Assembly: GCF_003052605.1 (NCBI RefSeq)
Contig: NZ_QASO01000112.1
Location: 1-64,000, forward strand
From: Ectopseudomonas oleovorans
GTDB taxonomy: Bacteria > Pseudomonadota > Gammaproteobacteria > Pseudomonadales > Pseudomonadaceae
Direction of reading: 5' to 3'
Length of the DNA stretch: 64,000 nucleotides
The notes below the pieces were generated by a model that saw only the letters and a program-made list of their open reading frames with translations, made no database searches and was not told where the DNA came from. This document shows, piece after piece, positions 29,701 through 37,876 of the stretch; position 1 is the stretch's first letter, and each line of letters begins with the position of its first letter. Both the position numbers and the translations under genes were made by a program.

Positions 29701-30183
29701 TACGAAGTGGCGCGGCTGTACAGCGATGCCACCTTCCGCAAGCAGCTCGAAGCCCAGTTCGAAGGTGACTACCGGCTGCAGCTCCACCTGGCGCCGAGCT
29801 GGCTGAGCAAGCCCGATGCGGTTACCGGCCAGCCACGCAAGCGCAGCTTCGGCCCCTGGATGCTCAAGGCATTCGGCGTGCTGGCGCGCTTCAAGTTCCT
29901 GCGTGGCAGCGTGCTCGATCCGTTCGGCCACAGTGCAGAGCGTCGCTTGGAGCGCGAGCTGATCGAGGAGTACGAAGCCAACGTGGCCTACCTGCTCGCC
30001 GAGCTCAACACTGGTAACTACCGCACGGCGGTGGCGCTGGCCGAGATTCCCGAGCAGATCCGCGGCTACGGTCACGTCAAGGAAGCGGCACTGGCCAAGG
30101 CGCGTCAGCAGGCGACGCAGCTCAAGGCACGCCTGACCGTCAGCGAGATCGCCGCTGTGCAGCTGTTCGAACCGGCTGCCTGA
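26716..30183 (+). CDS. Indolepyruvate ferredoxin oxidoreductase, fused alpha/beta (IorA-IorB type)
   Basis: A 1155-residue fused 2-oxoacid:ferredoxin oxidoreductase that oxidatively decarboxylates aryl or branched-chain 2-oxoacids to acyl-CoA. An N-terminal pyrimidine-type domain (CFISGYRGSPLGGLD) is followed by a thiamine-diphosphate domain (HFCSGCPHNSSTKVPEG, then GDGTYFHSGH). Next is a Cys-rich Fe-S segment near 635-675 (CEGCGDCSVKSNC, then CNKDFSCLEGFCPSF). The gamma-type domain (LLPGVGGSGVTTVGALLG, about 715) and a C-terminal tail complete it. AAAAGGAG precedes the ATG. Its neighbour on the - strand is an Lrp-type regulator, pointing to amino acid catabolism. Confidence 0.93.
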   Translation: MSLAEIRLDDKYRLATGHLYLTGTQALTRLPMLQKQRDAAFGLNTACFISGYRGSPLGGLDKSLWDAREYLKENHIHFQPGVNEELGATAVWGSQQANLFPGARYDGVFAMWYGKGPGVDRSGDVFKHGNSAGVSKHGGVLLLAGDDHGCKSSTIAHQSEHAFIAASIPVLNPANVQEVLDYGIIGWELSRYSGCWVALKTIAENVDSSAVVDVDPLRIQIRIPEDFQLPEDGVHIRWPDPPLAQEKRLNVYKIYAARAFALANNLNQVKLDSPNPRLGIITTGKSYLDVRQALDDLGLDEALCAKVGLRVLKVGMSWPLEPVSVHQFAEGLDEILVVEEKRSIIEDQLTGQLYNWPVGKRPRVVGEFDEQGNSLLPNLGELTPAMIARVIAKRLAPIYSSPTIEERLAFLDAKEKALAAPKHKTVRTPHFCSGCPHNSSTKVPEGSRALGGIGCHYMTQWMDRSTDTFTQMGGEGATWIGQAPFTDTPHVFQNLGDGTYFHSGHLALRAAVAAGVNITYKILYNDAVAMTGGQPIDGELRIDQLSQQVHAEGVKRIALVSDEPDKYPTRATFAPGVTFHHRRELDAVQRELREFKGVSVILYDQTCATEKRRRRKRGKMVDPAKRAFINPAVCEGCGDCSVKSNCLSVLPLETELGRKREIDQSACNKDFSCLEGFCPSFVTVHGGSLRKPEAVGLGALFIALPEPKQPALSRPWNILLPGVGGSGVTTVGALLGMAAHIEGKGCTVLDQAGLAQKFGPVITHIRIATRQSDIYAVRIAAGETDLLLGCDLVVSSSEEALAKLNDKIAHAVINSHEAATAEFTRNPDAQVPGAAMREAISEAVGEGKTRFVDATRLATRLLGDSIATNLFMLGYAYQLGLVPVSAEALNKAIELNGVSVQLNQQAFLWGRRAAHDLAAVEKLAAPKVVEAPHCSTLEEIVADRMQRLNDYQNAAYAERYRELVERVRKVDTDAQQRLSKAVARYYFKLLAYKDEYEVARLYSDATFRKQLEAQFEGDYRLQLHLAPSWLSKPDAVTGQPRKRSFGPWMLKAFGVLARFKFLRGSVLDPFGHSAERRLERELIEEYEANVAYLLAELNTGNYRTAVALAEIPEQIRGYGHVKEAALAKARQQATQLKARLTVSEIAAVQLFEPAA

Positions 30184-30209
30184 GCTGCAAAACCATCCCT
30201 TTTGCCACT

Positions 30210-30239
30210 CTCTCCCGTACGGGAGAGGGGCGGCTTTTT
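30210..30239 (+). terminator. Probable terminator after the oxidoreductase gene
   Basis: An 18-base perfect palindrome CTCTCCCGTACGGGAGAG is followed 7 bases on by TTTTT, 27 bases past the stop codon. Confidence 0.6.
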
Positions 30240-30264
30240 ACGACCAGATAACCGAGGTAACCCG

Positions 30265-30390
30265 ATGTCCGTCTTCAATCACGTCGACTTCGATCAGCAC
30301 GAACAGGTGGTCTCACGATTCGACAAGCTCAAGAGAAATTACGAGAGCGTGGTGGCCATGGCCTGCGCCTTCCTATGGTTGCCCATGTAA
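30265..30390 (+). pseudogene. Scar: start of a Glu/Leu dehydrogenase joined to the end of an IS5-type transposase
   Basis: A 41-codon frame starts with a ribosome site and MSVFNHVDFDQHEQVV, which resembles the N terminus of Glu/Leu/Phe/Val dehydrogenases. After about 16 residues it changes to RFDKLKRNYESVV, ending ACAFLWLPM, which resembles the C terminus of IS5-family transposases. The simplest reading is that an IS inserted into a dehydrogenase gene and a later deletion removed most of both. It follows the amino acid oxidoreductase gene, where such a dehydrogenase would make sense. Both family matches are from memory of short segments. Confidence 0.55.
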
Positions 30391-30483
30391 AACGGCAACA
30401 GGCCCTAGGAAGTGGATGGTGGCGACATGACAAATGCGCGTGTCGCCGCTAAGATGCGGCCCGGCCGTTGCCAATACGGCCGT

Positions 30484-30558
30484 GTCCCCTTAGTTCAACG
30501 GATAGAATAAGCCCCTCCTAAGGGCTAGATGCTGGTTCGATTCCAGCAGGGGACGCCA
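30484..30558 (+). tRNA. tRNA-Arg (anticodon CCT)
   Basis: A full cloverleaf: acceptor GTCCCCT pairs with AGGGGAC; the anticodon stem AGCCC/GGGCT encloses loop CTCCTAA with anticodon CCT; the T arm contains GGTTCGATTCC; discriminator G is followed by encoded CCA. A P4-type integrase remnant starts about 160 bases downstream, consistent with use of this tRNA 3' end as an integration site. Confidence 0.95.
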
Positions 30559-30601
30559 AATGATTGACTCTATCTGTCTATAGAAGTCTACGAATCCCAG
30601 T

Positions 30602-30630
30602 AAAGCCGGCCACTTGAGCCGGCTTTGTTG
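30602..30630 (+). terminator. Terminator-like hairpin after tRNA-Arg
   Basis: AAAGCCGGC and GCCGGCTTT form a 9-base stem with a 7-base loop, followed by GTTG. It lies 44 bases after the tRNA. Confidence 0.6.
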
Positions 30631-30719
30631 TATCCGGCTGTCTACTATTGTCTCTGTACATATCCACGTTTTAGGAAGACGTTTAGGGATACGCCGGTTC
30701 GATAAGGGTACGTATTCCT

Positions 30720-31551
30720 ATGGCACGCCCAGTCACCCCTCTGACAGATTCCAAGTGTGAGGCTGCCAAGCCGCGCGAGAAGGCAGCATGGGCTGATCGA
30801 CAGTAACCCGGCCAACGACCTGGTGGGCGCCACGGCCACCCGCAAGAGTGCCCACCGGCCCGCCTTGCCACTGGATCGCCTACCCGAGCTGCTGCAGCGT
30901 ATCAAGGCCGATTCCGGCCGGGCGCTGACCCGGCATGCGGTATCGCTCACCCTGCTGGTGTTTATCCGCTCCAGCGAGCTGCGTTTTGCCCGTTGGAGTG
31001 AGATCGACACCGTCCGGGCCATGTGGGAGATACCCGGCCAGCGCGAGGCCATCGAGGGCGTCAAGTTCTCCCACCGCGGCGCCAAGATGGGGACTCCGCA
31101 CCTGGTACCGCTGAGCCGCCAGACACTGGAGCTGCTGGAACAGGTACGCCAGCTTACCGGCCGTTTCGATCTGGTGTTCCCCGGCGACCATTACCACCAC
31201 AAGCCCATGAGCGAGAACACCATCAACAAGGCCCTGCGCCGTATGGGTTATGACACCAAGGTTGATCTGTGCGGCCACGGCTTCCGCACTATGGCCTGTT
31301 CCGCCTTGGTGGAGTCGGGGCTATGGTCGAAGGATGCCGTTGAAAGGCAGATGAGCCACCAAGAGCGCGACACGGTGCGTGGCGCCTACATCCACAAGGC
31401 AGAGCACCTGCAGGAACGCCGGCTGATGTGCCAGTGGTGGGCCGACTACCTCGATGCCAACCGGCAGCAGCACGTCACCCCATACGATTTCGCCCACCGT
31501 TGGGAATGGGTCGGCAACGTGGTGCCGGTCAACTTCGGCAAGTCGGTTTGA
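30720..31551 (+). pseudogene. P4-type tyrosine integrase, internally deleted
   Basis: The first 21 codons (MARPVTPLTDSKCEAAKPRE) are the normal start of a P4-like integrase. At about 30783 the sequence jumps, out of frame, to the core-binding and catalytic part, beginning SNPANDLVGATATRKSAHRP and running to a stop at 31551. Over 100 codons are missing. The catalytic half keeps the Arg segment RSSELRFARWSEID, HGFRTMACSALVESG (His and Arg) and the Tyr in RGAYIHKAEHLQERR. It is the decayed integrase of an island once inserted at the adjacent tRNA-Arg gene. No second copy of the tRNA 3' end was seen within about 1.5 kb. Confidence 0.88.
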
Positions 31552-31745
31552 GCATGCAAACCCATCCCCCTGAAAAATTCCTTGTTCTTGGTGTGATTGG
31601 TGTTCCTAGAATGCTTGGAGCCAGTAACCACGGGGCTTTCAGCGATGGAACACAAGAGCGAATAGACAGGAACACGGGCGGCAATGAACACCTGTTGTGT
31701 TCCGGCGTCCTGCCTCAAAAAGGCCGATTCGGCCTGCTCTTGCCT

Positions 31746-32070
31746 GTAAAGGAGCTGATCTACCAAGAGGTTTGGGGGATTGTTGCTGGCCTGCAACATC
31801 ATTCGTCGTGAAGCCAGTCAGGCAGCCGTCGCCTTTGGCCGCTCCCCAAGCGACATCCGCTTCAAGCCGGTGGCCCACTACATCGCCGTGCAATTGATCG
31901 TGATGGCAGCGGCCAACCCGATTTCAGCAACAGGACAACGCTTATCAGCGTTGAGGGCAGGAGTCGGTGGGCTGTTTCTGGATCACCGCCCAAGGCCATC
32001 AAGAGCAAGGACGGTGAAGATTTCATAGACCCGCTACCCGGTGGATCGCAAGGCTACTCCGCTTAAGTCA
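31746..32070 (+). pseudogene. Decayed C-terminal part of an IS4-family transposase
   Basis: Across two frames one can read VKELIYQEVWG, then after a one-base shift LLACNIIRREASQAAVAF, GRSPSDIRFKPVAHYIAVQ and LSALRAGVGGLFLDHRPR. An in-frame TAG follows RTVKIS, after which TRYPVDRKATPLK continues. This resembles the C terminus of IS4-type transposases, with at least one frameshift and one nonsense change. The preceding 190 bases back to the integrase end hold no gene I recognise. Confidence 0.7.
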
Positions 32071-32115
32071 ACAGCATTACACGCGAGGTGGGCCTTGCTA
32101 TCAACGCGATGGGTC

Positions 32116-33339
32116 TCAGCTGTCCTTACGCTCTTGTGCCATGCAGGCAGCGGCGGTGAACAGCACGTCGGTGGAAGAGTTCAGCGCGGTTTCTGCCGAG
32201 TCCTGAACGATGCCGATGATGAAGCCGATGGCGACGATCTGCATGGCCACGTCATTGGGGATGCCGAACAGGCTGCAGGCCAGCGGGATCAGCAGCAGCG
32301 AGCCGCCGGCGACACCGGATGCGCCGCAGGCACTGATCGAGGCCAGCACGCTCAGCAGCAGGGCGGTGGGTAGATCGACGGGGATGCCCAGGGTGTGCAC
32401 TGCAGCCATGGTCAGCACGGTGATGGTGATGGCGGCACCGGCCATGTTGATGGTGGCGCCCAGCGGAATGGAGACCGAGTAGGTTTCTTCGTGCAGGCCC
32501 AGGCGCTGGCTCAGTTGCAGGTTGACCGGAATGTTGGCGGCCGAGCTACGGGTGAAGAAAGCGGTGATGCCGCTTTCGCGCAGGCAGGTGAACACCAGCG
32601 GGTAGGGGTTGCGACGGATCTTCCAGTACACCAGCGCCGGGTTGACCACCAGGGCCACCAGCAGCATGCAGCCGACCAGCACCACCAGCAGGTGCAGATA
32701 ACCGAGCAGGGCGTCGAAGCCGGATTCGGCGAGGGTGGCGGCGACCAGGCCGAAGATCCCCAGCGGCGCCAGGCGGATCACCAGCTTGACGATGGCAGTC
32801 ACACCGTTGGACAGTTCGCCCAGCAGTTGTTTGCTACCGGCGCTGGCATGGCGGAAGGCGAAGCCGAGGCCGATAGCCCAGGCCAGGATACCGATGAAGT
32901 TACCATTCAGCAGGGCATTGACCGGGTTGTCGACCACGTTCATCAGCAGCGTCTTGAGCACCTCGCCGATGCCGCCGGGGGGCGTCAGTTCAGCAGCCTG
33001 GCTGCTCAGTACCAGCGACGACGGGAAGGCGAAGCTGGCCACCACCGCGACCAGGGCGGCGCTGAAGGTACCGATCAGGTACATCAGCAGGATCGGGCGG
33101 ATATGCGTCTGTTGGCCTTGCTGGTGGTTGGCGATGGACGACATCACCAGGATGAACACCAGTACCGGGGCGACGGCCTTGAGCGCCGAGACGAACACGT
33201 TACCGATGAAGCCGACGGACAGTGCTGCCTGCGGGGCGATTACGGCCAGAGCGATACCTGCCAGCAGGCCGATGATGATCTGCGTCACCAGGCTGGTGCG
33301 GTTGAGTAGCTGCAGGGCAGGGTGAAGGGCTTGGGACAT
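32116..33339 (-). CDS. sstT: Na+/serine-threonine symporter SstT
   Basis: A 407-residue dicarboxylate/amino acid:cation symporter of the SstT branch, importing serine and threonine with sodium. It has about eight to nine helices, and the substrate/ion region shows [21 protein letters not shown] and [23 protein letters not shown] near residues 260-310. The C-terminal [19 protein letters not shown] and [21 protein letters not shown] segments are typical. Length and start fit the family. Decayed mobile DNA adjoins its 3' end. Confidence 0.95.
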   Translation of the reverse strand: MSQALHPALQLLNRTSLVTQIIIGLLAGIALAVIAPQAALSVGFIGNVFVSALKAVAPVLVFILVMSSIANHQQGQQTHIRPILLMYLIGTFSAALVAVVASFAFPSSLVLSSQAAELTPPGGIGEVLKTLLMNVVDNPVNALLNGNFIGILAWAIGLGFAFRHASAGSKQLLGELSNGVTAIVKLVIRLAPLGIFGLVAATLAESGFDALLGYLHLLVVLVGCMLLVALVVNPALVYWKIRRNPYPLVFTCLRESGITAFFTRSSAANIPVNLQLSQRLGLHEETYSVSIPLGATINMAGAAITITVLTMAAVHTLGIPVDLPTALLLSVLASISACGASGVAGGSLLLIPLACSLFGIPNDVAMQIVAIGFIIGIVQDSAETALNSSTDVLFTAAACMAQERKDS

Positions 33340-33803
33340 CGCGAGTTCTCTGGTTGCTGGGCGCGTTGCAAGTGGCGTCGGGCCTGGTTCGAGAGGTTTT
33401 TCGGTAGTGCCATGGAGAGCAGGCCGAAAAAATAGCGCGCGACTCTAGCACAGCCGGATCGGGGTTCGTGCGCTGGACGGGCATCTGGACGACAGGGCGC
33501 AAGCCCATGTCGCATCTCTACAAGGCTTGTCTGCCGGCTCTGCCAGGTAGTTGCCGGGGCGGATCAGCAAACCTGCGGCTGGCAGGGTGTGACCCGTGGT
33601 CGCTCGAAGAACAGGAAGAATTGAGGCTACGCTGTACCCTGTGCGGCGCAAGCGAGCGTCTGAATCGTGATGAGTTGGCAATCGAACTGTTCGTTTTCCA
33701 GGGCATCGAAAGTTGCATCGCCCGCACGCCCCAAGGGCGCCGTCCTAGCCGCGCAGGCCCGCCGCCATTCCCGGTTTCCGTGCACAAGGAGCTTTACCCG
33801 TCA
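33340..33803. other. Divergent intergenic region without a clear gene
   Basis: Between sstT and the MFS gene. An open frame joins the MFS gene in phase but its predicted peptide (Cys- and Arg-rich) looks like noise, and the better ribosome site is the AAGGAG just before 33804. Promoters for both genes must lie here; I could not assign boxes. Confidence 0.5.
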
Positions 33804-35111
33804 ATGCGCTTGATCTGGAAGTCATTCCGCTCGCTCTATTTCGCCACCTTGCTGATGTTGCTCGGCTCTGGCCTGCTCAGTACCTACCTGGCCCTGCGTC
33901 TGGCTGACACCGTGGATGGTCTCTGGGTCGGTGCGCTGATGGCGGCCAATTACTTTGGCCTTGTGCTCGGCGGCAAGCTGGGGCATCGACTGATCGGTCG
34001 GGTGGGGCATATCCGTGCTTACGTGGCCTGTGCCGGCGTAGTCACGGCTGCTGTGCTGGGCCATGGGCTGATCGAGTGGCTGCCATTCTGGCTGTTCCTG
34101 CGCATGCTGGTGGGCCTGGGCATGATGTGCCAGTACATGGTCATCGAGAGCTGGCTCAACGAGCAGGCTGAAGCCAAGCAGCGGGGCCTGGTGTTCAGTG
34201 GCTACATGGCGGCCTCCTATCTGGGACTGATCCTTGGCCAGTTGGCTCTGGTCGTACACCCGACGCTAGGGCTGGAGCTGCTGATGCTGGTGGCGCTGTG
34301 CTTCGCGCTGTGCCTGGTGCCGGTGGCACTGACCCGGCGCCTGCACCCGGCCCCCTTGCACCCGGCGCCGCTGGAGCTGCGTTTCTTCCTCAGTCGTGTG
34401 CCACTGTCGCTGACCACCATCTCGGTGGCCGGTCTGCTGATCGGCTCGTTCTATGGTCTGGCGCCGCTGTACGCCACGCGGATGGGCCTGTCGACCGAGC
34501 AGGTCGGCCTGTTCATGGGCAGCTGCATTCTCGCCGGCCTGCTGGTGCAGTGGCCGCTAGGCTGGCTTTCCGATCGGCATGACCGGGTGCGGCTGATTCG
34601 CGGCTGCTCGGTCTTGCTGCTGCTGGCGGCCTTGCCGCTGGCGGCACTGCCGGAGGTATTCATCGGCTTGCTGTTCGGTGTCGGCTTTCTGGTCAGTCTG
34701 ATGCAGTTCAGTCTCTATCCACTGGCGGTGGCCTTGGCCAATGACCATGTGGAGCCGGAACGCCGCGTGTCACTGACGGCCATGCTGCTGGTCACCTTCG
34801 GCGTGGGCGCCTGCATCGGCCCGCTGCTGGCCGGTGTGCTGATGCGTTTCTACGGCGCCAACATGCTCTATGTGTTCGTCAGCGTTTGCGCGTTGATTCT
34901 GGTCTGGCGCATTCGTCCTGAAGTGGTGACCCACCTGCATCAGGTCGATGATGCGCCGCTGCAGCATATGGCCATGCCCGGCAACGTAACCAGCTCGCCA
35001 CTGGTCGCCGCTCTCGACCCGCGGGTCGATGAGCAGACGGTACAGGAGCAGATGCAGGAGCCAGCTGCGGCGGGCGAGGAGGAGGTTGAGCCGGACGTGA
35101 AGCGGGGGTAG
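33804..35111 (+). CDS. MFS transporter (YcaD/UMF-like)
   Basis: A 435-residue major facilitator protein with twelve predicted helices: the first is YFATLLMLLGSGLLSTYLAL, an MFS loop is GGKLGHRLIGRVGHIRAYV, and a second half begins at about residue 205 (PLSLTTISVAGLLIGSFYG) with the loop WLSDRHDRVRLIRG. An acidic cytoplasmic tail (EPAAAGEEEVEPDVKRG) ends it. Substrate is unknown. AAGGAG lies 10 bases or so before the ATG. It stands just before the flagellar cluster but need not be linked to it. Confidence 0.85.
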   Translation: MRLIWKSFRSLYFATLLMLLGSGLLSTYLALRLADTVDGLWVGALMAANYFGLVLGGKLGHRLIGRVGHIRAYVACAGVVTAAVLGHGLIEWLPFWLFLRMLVGLGMMCQYMVIESWLNEQAEAKQRGLVFSGYMAASYLGLILGQLALVVHPTLGLELLMLVALCFALCLVPVALTRRLHPAPLHPAPLELRFFLSRVPLSLTTISVAGLLIGSFYGLAPLYATRMGLSTEQVGLFMGSCILAGLLVQWPLGWLSDRHDRVRLIRGCSVLLLLAALPLAALPEVFIGLLFGVGFLVSLMQFSLYPLAVALANDHVEPERRVSLTAMLLVTFGVGACIGPLLAGVLMRFYGANMLYVFVSVCALILVWRIRPEVVTHLHQVDDAPLQHMAMPGNVTSSPLVAALDPRVDEQTVQEQMQEPAAAGEEEVEPDVKRG

Positions 35112-35127
35112 TCCGCCGCCAGACTTT

Positions 35128-35180
35128 GTAGGGTGGACTTTAGCCCACGGCGGCCTCCCTTGGTGGACTGAAGCCCACCC
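35128..35180. repeat. Palindromic repeat between MFS gene and flgZ
   Basis: Two related units, GTAGGGTGGACTTTAGCCCAC and, about 15 bases on, GTGGACTGAAGCCCACCC, each self-complementary (GTGG/CCAC). They sit between convergent genes and look like a Pseudomonas intergenic palindrome. Confidence 0.6.
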
Positions 35181-35211
35181 ATCGGGCTTTGCGCGAATGG
35201 AGGGGGTGGGC

Positions 35212-35961
35212 TCAGAAGGGGCCGTCGCTCTCGGTGCGACGCGCCTCGCGTTGCAGCTGATAGACGAAGCGCTCGACCTGACGTTGCTCAAGGCCGTTCA
35301 AGCGATGAAAACGAGTGCCGACGAACGTCATGTCGACCTTGTCCTCGTATTGCACGTGGCGTAACTCCACGGCGCAGGTCATGTTGCCGAAGGGCAGATA
35401 GGCGGTGAGTCGTTCGTGTACCTGGCCATTACTCAATTGCTGGCTGAGGTTGCTGGCGAAACGCAGTTTGCAGCCGGTGGCCGAGATGTCCAGCAGATGA
35501 CCTGCCAGCGGCTCGCGCAGCTTGTCGCCGCTGAGTACGACTTTGATCAGATCGCTCTGCTTCAGAGTTGCACGGAAGGCACTGCGGCGCTGGTGATAGA
35601 TTACCTCACTGGGTAGCGGCGCCCAGTAGCAGGGGGCTCCCTCGAGCTCGCCAAGCCGCACGTCGTGATCACAGGTCCAGGCTACTCGCACCCCGTCGCG
35701 GAACGCCTCGACGTTGAAGGTTTCGCCTTGCTTGAGAAAACGTTCGCCATCGTTAGGGATGATCTCGTCCAGCGCTAAGCGCGCACGGTCTTTATCGATT
35801 TCAACCAGGTAGCTTTGGAAGCGCAGGTCGCGCCCCTTGAACTGAATGATCAGGGGGTCATGGTTCTGTTGCAGTTGACGCAGGATGGCAATGATCTCGA
35901 CGGATGTCTTGAGCACCTTGGGCGGCTGAGGACCGCTCTCGTCGTTGAACGCGCTGGACAC
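35212..35961 (-). CDS. flgZ: FlgZ, PilZ-domain c-di-GMP flagellar brake (YcgR type)
   Basis: A 249-residue protein with an N-terminal YcgR-like domain (about 20-118) and a C-terminal PilZ domain. The c-di-GMP-binding motifs are visible: QRRSAFR (residues 124-130) and DISATG (158-163). When c-di-GMP is bound, such proteins act on the motor or stator to slow swimming. The start is GTG, preceded by GGAGAG. It is the last gene of the flgA-flgM-flgN-flgZ unit, as in P. putida and P. fluorescens. Confidence 0.92.
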   Translation of the reverse strand: MSSAFNDESGPQPPKVLKTSVEIIAILRQLQQNHDPLIIQFKGRDLRFQSYLVEIDKDRARLALDEIIPNDGERFLKQGETFNVEAFRDGVRVAWTCDHDVRLGELEGAPCYWAPLPSEVIYHQRRSAFRATLKQSDLIKVVLSGDKLREPLAGHLLDISATGCKLRFASNLSQQLSNGQVHERLTAYLPFGNMTCAVELRHVQYEDKVDMTFVGTRFHRLNGLEQRQVERFVYQLQREARRTESDGPF

Positions 35962-36051
35962 AGGACGGAACTCTCCGGTTCATGAGCTATAACGGCACTA
36001 GCATACTGGCAGAGTGCCTGCATGTCCCTGTGCTTTTTGTTGGGGGATGGC

Positions 36052-36519
36052 TCAGGCCTGGCTGAGCGGTCTTTGCTGCGCGATTCTAGCGGCACCGCCG
36101 CGGCTGTCATAGAGGCCGGGTGTCTCTGCGCCGCGCAGAATGCCGAGGACGCTGCCGACCGAGGCCTGGTTGGCGCGAATCAAGCGCCCATTGCGCAGAT
36201 TGGCCTCCTGGCAGCGCTGCAGCAGAGCGGATAACTCTTCACTACGCGCCAGCAGTTGATCGCCCACGGAGGACTTGCTCGCCAGCGCGTTGAGTCCTTC
36301 GCGATCCGCACTCAGACCGGCATTTTGCAGCAGGCGGCTGCGATCGTTGCCATGCTGCTGAAGCAGGGCAAGCAGAGGTTGTTTTTCGCTGAGAAGGCTA
36401 TCGAGGCGCGGCAGGTCGCGTTCGGTGAGGGCCTGGAATTCGTTATCGATCAGCTCAAGCAATTGCTCGGCAGTGCCGATATCGTTGGTGAAGAGGTCAA
36501 GCAAGGCTGTGTCATTCAT
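36052..36519 (-). CDS. flgN: FlgN, export chaperone for hook-associated proteins
   Basis: A 155-residue, mostly alpha-helical cytoplasmic protein (LLDLFTNDIGTAEQLLELIDNEFQALTERDL; SEKQPLLALLQQHGNDRSRLL). FlgN-family chaperones hold FlgK and FlgL before export through the flagellar type III system. A C-terminal Arg-rich tail follows a GSVLGILRGAE segment. It follows flgM by 50 bases and precedes flgZ by 90 bases. Confidence 0.9.
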   Translation of the reverse strand: MNDTALLDLFTNDIGTAEQLLELIDNEFQALTERDLPRLDSLLSEKQPLLALLQQHGNDRSRLLQNAGLSADREGLNALASKSSVGDQLLARSEELSALLQRCQEANLRNGRLIRANQASVGSVLGILRGAETPGLYDSRGGAARIAQQRPLSQA

Positions 36520-36569
36520 GGCGGGCTCTTGGGGGTCGGGCGTCCAACACCCCCAGCGCAGCCCTGAGA

Positions 36570-36905
36570 CTAGCGCTGGGATTCGAAGTCGAGCAGTTTC
36601 TGGGCGACGCGTTTGCTGTCGACCTGATAGCTACCATCAGCGATGGCCTGTTTCAGCTGGGCCACACGCTCCTTGTTGACGATGGGCTGATCACGCAGCT
36701 TCTCGCCGATTGCTTGCAACTGTTGTGCCTCACGGCTCAGTTGCACCGATTCGCCGCTCTTGGCGTTGGTTTGTTCATCGTTACCGGTGACAGGCGCCTG
36801 GTTCGGCTGTGCCGACTCATTGCGATTGCCAGCCTGAGTCGCGCCGGTACGTCCCGCATTGGCGGGCGTATTGGCATTGTTCAGCCGGTTAAAGTCGATG
36901 ACCAT
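36570..36905 (-). CDS. flgM: FlgM, anti-sigma28 factor
   Basis: A 111-residue protein with a disordered polar N terminus ([18 protein letters not shown]) and the conserved C-terminal FliA-binding helices ([46 protein letters not shown]). It holds FliA inactive until the hook is complete and FlgM is exported. A good FliA promoter lies just upstream, giving feedback control. Confidence 0.95.
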   Translation of the reverse strand: MVIDFNRLNNANTPANAGRTGATQAGNRNESAQPNQAPVTGNDEQTNAKSGESVQLSREAQQLQAIGEKLRDQPIVNKERVAQLKQAIADGSYQVDSKRVAQKLLDFESQR

Positions 36906-36945
36906 GATGCAGAACCTCGGACGATATGGTGGACGCTTGCCATGC

Positions 36946-36972
36946 TTCTCGGCTGCTGCCAGGAAAACTTTA
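36946..36972 (-). promoter_or_regulatory. FliA (sigma28) promoter of flgM
   Basis: On the - strand: TAAA, 15 bases, then GCCGAGAA, against the consensus TAAA-N15-GCCGATAA (one mismatch). It lies about 40-65 bases before the flgM start. Confidence 0.85.
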
Positions 36973-37040
36973 GGATTAATTTCATCGCGTCGTTAAGTAG
37001 TGTAGGGAATCGCCAGACCTTTGCGCTACAAGAAACATGC

Positions 37041-37799
37041 CTACATTGATACTTCTACTTGCCCTGGCCCGACTACACGAGCGCGAACCACTCGCTGCGA
37101 GCGTAGGTTACGCACGTTGATCTGCTCGCCCGGGGCCCCGTCGGTCAGGGCTTCGCCGGGCATACGGACACTCACGCTAGCGCCGCGAGCGCTGATCACC
37201 ACCTGATCGCCTCGACGAATGACTTCGGCTACTTGCAGGTGGGTAGACAAAAGAATCTGGTCACTGCCGAGCTGGCGCGTCAATTTCTTGCCGATCGCCT
37301 GATTCAGGTCGGTCAGAAAGTTCTGACCCAATTGACCGACATCGCGTTCAACCAGGCTCAAATCCGTAGCTTTGACTACGCTCATGCGCTTGAGCGGGCG
37401 AGTCAGTACGACAATGGGGCGATACAAGCGCACTTCAGCGGGTACGAATACTGTCCACGGAGCGCTGCCGTCACAGCGCACGCGCGTAGTGACACGGCCC
37501 AGCGGCTGCGCCGGGCTTTCCAGCGTGGTGGTCAGCGGCTGATCGCACAGAGGCAGGCGTAACCGTGGGTCGAGACGGTTGACGCGAATCTCATGGCGGC
37601 CCTGAATTTCGCTACGATGTAGATATTCAGTGGTCGCCTGCTCAAGAAAGGCCTCGGTGGCGCCGATAAGTTGTTCAGTGCTGGTGAAGGTGGCAGCCGC
37701 CGTAGCGCTGTAGCCGAGTGTCGGCAAAGCGAGTAAAACGGGCAAAGGGGCAAGGCACTTTGCCAGTAGCTGACGGAATGATGACGTTCTCTGCTTCAT
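37041..37799 (-). CDS. flgA: FlgA, P-ring assembly chaperone
   Basis: A periplasmic protein of 252 residues with a signal peptide (CLAPLPVLLALPTLGYSATA). A SAF-like domain and the conserved C terminus are present: DLSLVERDVGQLGQNFLTDLNQAIGKK, then QVVISARGASVSVRMPGEAL and RVVGPGQVEVSM. It helps FlgI polymerise around the rod. The start is uncertain: two in-frame starts lie 6 bases apart and neither has a strong ribosome site. It is divergent from cheV with about 75 bases between. Confidence 0.93.
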   Translation of the reverse strand: MKQRTSSFRQLLAKCLAPLPVLLALPTLGYSATAAATFTSTEQLIGATEAFLEQATTEYLHRSEIQGRHEIRVNRLDPRLRLPLCDQPLTTTLESPAQPLGRVTTRVRCDGSAPWTVFVPAEVRLYRPIVVLTRPLKRMSVVKATDLSLVERDVGQLGQNFLTDLNQAIGKKLTRQLGSDQILLSTHLQVAEVIRRGDQVVISARGASVSVRMPGEALTDGAPGEQINVRNLRSQRVVRARVVGPGQVEVSM

Positions 37800-37810
37800 A
37801 AGCAATGCAA

Positions 37811-37826
37811 AGCAAGCCCCGTGCCG
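37811..37826 (-). promoter_or_regulatory. Possible sigma54 promoter of flgA
   Basis: On the - strand CGGCAC-GGGGC-TTGCT matches TGGCAC-N5-TTGCT at all but the first base. Its position would leave almost no leader before the flgA start chosen here, so either the start is further in or the match is chance. Confidence 0.45.
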
Positions 37827-37876
37827 CCTGCTAGGCTCAACGGGGTAGGCGTTACTGGATAAGAAGGAGTCCGGGC

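Noticed and set aside
26719..30075. A 1118-codon open frame on the - strand across the indolepyruvate oxidoreductase gene
   Set aside because: Antisense shadow in GC-rich DNA with no domain motifs; the + strand gene has clear domains and a ribosome site.
33468..33803. N-terminal extension of the MFS transporter by 112 codons
   Set aside because: The peptide is Cys/Arg-rich and unlike a membrane protein start; AAGGAG before the ATG at 33804 and the family alignment favour the shorter form.
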